Source: an uncultured Planctomycetaceae bacterium (lineage in GTDB: Bacteria > Planctomycetota > Planctomycetia > Pirellulales > Pirellulaceae). From it: a DNA stretch of 6,692 bases. The stretch is from positions 1-6,692 of the forward strand of contig CALBSZ010000340.1 of the NCBI GenBank assembly GCA_937967665.1, written 5' to 3'. Shown here in pieces: positions 5,256-6,692 of the stretch; position 1 is the first letter of the stretch, and each line of letters opens with the position of its first letter. The translations under genes and the position numbers were made by a program. Under the pieces are notes generated by a model. The model had not been told where the DNA came from and searched no databases. It saw only the letters and a program-made list of their open reading frames with translations.

Positions 5256-6596
5256 TCACGCCCCCGGCTGGAACAACGACACTGGCACGTCATGATTCTC
5301 AGCCCGCATCTGCTCGACGACGCGAGGCACAATGCCCGTGGCCACGAATTCTCCCGCCAACCGCTTGCCTTGCCGCCCATGCGAACGGAACACGAACACT
5401 TCCTGCATTTGCGGCGTGTCCCCTTCCATGCCGGTGATTTCAGCGACGCTTTGTACGCGCCGCACGCCGTCTTCACAGCGGCGGATATGCACGACCAGCT
5501 GAATCGCCGAGACGATCTGTTCGCGAATCGCGCGCGACGGCAGATCAAGCCCCGCCATCAAGACCATCGTCTCCAACCGCGCCAACGCGTCGCGCGGGCT
5601 GTTGGCGTGGATCGTGGTCAAGCTGCCGTCATGGCCGGTATTCATCGCCTGCAACATGTCGAGCGCTTCGCCGCCGCGGACTTCGCCCACGATGATCCGA
5701 TCGGGCCGCATCCGCAGCGCGTTGATGACCAGATCGCGACCGGCGATGCGCCCCAGACCTTCCACGTTCGGCGGCCGCGTTTCCATGCGGACGACATGCT
5801 CTTGATCGAGGATCAGTTCGGCCGCGTCTTCGATCGTCACAATCCGCTCGTGGCTCGGTATCGCTTCGGCAATCGCTCCCAGGAACGTCGACTTGCCTGA
5901 ACCGGTACCGCCGGAGATGAGAATATTCTTGCGGCCTCGGACGACCCATTCCATCAACGTGCGCATGGCCGGCGAAAACATGCCCAATTCCATCAAGTCA
6001 TCGCGGCGCAGCCGGCGGCGGCCGAAACGCCGAATCGAGAGGGTCGGCCCGTCGATCGTCACCGGAGGCAGCGTGGCGTTCACCCGGCTGCCGTCGGGAA
6101 GGCGAGCGTCGACCATCGGGGAAGCCTCGTCGATACGACGGCCGACGCGCGCCGCGATGCGCTGAATAATCCGTACCAGATGTTCGGTATCGTGGAAGCG
6201 GACGTCGGTCTTTTCCAGTCGCCCGAAACGCTCAATGAAAACCCGGTAGGGGCCATTGACCAGAACGTCAGTCACGGCGGGATCGGCCAGCAACGGCGCC
6301 AGCGGTCCCACTCCCAACGTCTCTTCCAGCAAGTCGTCGACCATTTGCCGACGCTCGGCTTCGTTTAGCGCCAGATCCTGCCCAGCGAGAGTCTGATCGA
6401 CAAAACCCTCGACTACTTCTGCCAATTGTTCCTCGCCGGCGTTGATCAGGTTGCGGCGGTCCAGGTCCGAGAGTAACTGCTGATGCAGGTCGGCCTTCAC
6501 GCGCAAGTAGGAAACGGCGCCGTTGCGGCCGGTCGATACACCGGACTGCGGTGTGGCCAGTGCGGAGGTCGTCTTCCGCTTTGTGTTCGCGCGCAC
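5256..6596 (-). CDS. tadA: TadA/CpaF, Tad pilus assembly / secretion ATPase (start uncertain)
   Basis: 446 residues from GTG 6596. It is a hexameric AAA-like type II/IV secretion ATPase that hydrolyses ATP at the cytoplasmic face to power TadB/TadC. The N-terminal domain includes LRVKADLHQQLLSDLD (31-46), GVGPLAPLLADPAVTDVLVNG (95-115) and an arginine-rich IRRFGRRRLRR. Motifs of the ATPase core are complete: Walker A GGTGSGKST (229-237), the Asp box RIVTIEDAAEL (251-261), Walker B DRIIVGEVRGGEA (299-311) and the His box GHDGSLTTIHANS (321-333). The final part, VVHIRRCEDGVRRVQSVAEI, is typical for CpaF. The GTG start lacks a good Shine-Dalgarno, and the frame is open for 32 more codons to the window edge without an ATG, so the gene could begin outside the window. 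The total length already matches the family's usual 420-480 residues, so 6596 is plausible. Confidence 0.93.
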   Translation of the reverse strand: MRANTKRKTTSALATPQSGVSTGRNGAVSYLRVKADLHQQLLSDLDRRNLINAGEEQLAEVVEGFVDQTLAGQDLALNEAERRQMVDDLLEETLGVGPLAPLLADPAVTDVLVNGPYRVFIERFGRLEKTDVRFHDTEHLVRIIQRIAARVGRRIDEASPMVDARLPDGSRVNATLPPVTIDGPTLSIRRFGRRRLRRDDLMELGMFSPAMRTLMEWVVRGRKNILISGGTGSGKSTFLGAIAEAIPSHERIVTIEDAAELILDQEHVVRMETRPPNVEGLGRIAGRDLVINALRMRPDRIIVGEVRGGEALDMLQAMNTGHDGSLTTIHANSPRDALARLETMVLMAGLDLPSRAIREQIVSAIQLVVHIRRCEDGVRRVQSVAEITGMEGDTPQMQEVFVFRSHGRQGKRLAGEFVATGIVPRVVEQMRAENHDVPVSLFQPGA

Positions 6597-6692
6597 GTGA
6601 TCGCGCGGTACGTTCAGGACGGCTCGCGAGAGCAGCTGGCGCGGGTCTTTTTTTTTCGAGGAATCGTTCGTTCCGTTTCCGTCGCCAACATC
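6597..6692 (-). other. Right edge: upstream end of tadA or 3' end of a preceding gene, with a run of nine A
   Basis: Two minus-strand readings are possible. The tadA frame is open across the whole segment (ending KKKDPRQLLSRAVLNVPRDH before the GTG). Another frame enters the window at the edge, contains an ATG at 6691 and stops with TGA at 6614-6616, 17 bases before the tadA GTG; it could be the 3' end of an upstream gene such as tadZ. Third-position GC does not separate the two clearly. A homopolymer of nine A (6648-6656) lies in both frames. Confidence 0.35.

Noticed and set aside
5252..5548. Upstream extension of the tadB reading frame
   Set aside because: It lies inside tadA in another frame and is Cys/Arg/Ser-rich. 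The ATG at 5251, just after the tadA stop, gives a protein of normal length with a proper first membrane segment.
1..6692. CRISPR array, tRNA/rRNA genes, transposase or insertion sequence
   Set aside because: I searched by eye on both strands and saw no regularly spaced repeats, no tRNA-like cloverleaf and no transposase motifs, even near the rearranged junction at 1930-1975.

Overview
The window looks like planctomycete DNA (GC-rich, chromosomal in character). The main clue is the plus-strand pair of a DUF1559 (prepilin-like, C-terminal H-x9-DG motif) protein and a small transthyretin-like lipoprotein, a combination characteristic of Planctomycetes. Around this pair, on the minus strand, lies a Tad (tight adherence / Flp-type) pilus or type II/IV secretion locus in the divergent planctomycete form.

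Layout, read in the direction of minus-strand transcription (right to left). Positions 6596-5256 encode the TadA/CpaF secretion ATPase; its frame stays open to the right edge, so its true start may lie outside. Next come the inner-membrane platform proteins TadB (5251-4394) and TadC (4317-3385), with a 76-base gap between them that holds a perfect 14-bp inverted repeat. A DUF192 protein (3382-2990) follows TadC directly. On the plus strand, a 5'-truncated DUF1559 gene (about 1918/1957-2454) is coupled by ATGA to a lipoprotein gene (2451-3026), which runs convergently into the 3' end of the DUF192 gene. The minus strand then resumes with a remnant of an outer-membrane secretin of the RcpA/CpaC type (about 1934-1516), a glycine-tailed lipoprotein that may play a CpaD-like role (1503-922), and a TPR lipoprotein of TadD type (922-131). 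Positions 1-130 contain no gene, only nested small inverted repeats that may form a weak terminator.

In an intact system TadA would hydrolyse ATP to drive TadB/TadC, which push or pull pilin subunits, while the secretin forms the outer-membrane exit and the TadD-like and CpaD-like lipoproteins help its assembly. Tight spacing (4-base gap tadA-tadB, 1-base overlap lipoprotein-TPR gene, near-overlap tadC-DUF192) suggests two translationally coupled blocks. No TadZ, CpaB, pilin or prepilin peptidase is visible here.

The most notable feature is structural. The secretin gene and the DUF1559 gene are back to back, and both lose their 5' ends at the same place (about 1935-1960). The secretin remnant also has an internal out-of-frame deletion near 1755 that removes the end of its conserved core. 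Either the locus has decayed by deletion, or the assembly is chimeric or error-containing here. I see no clearly new system; the unusual candidates are the DUF192 gene inside the Tad operon and the glycine-tailed lipoprotein.
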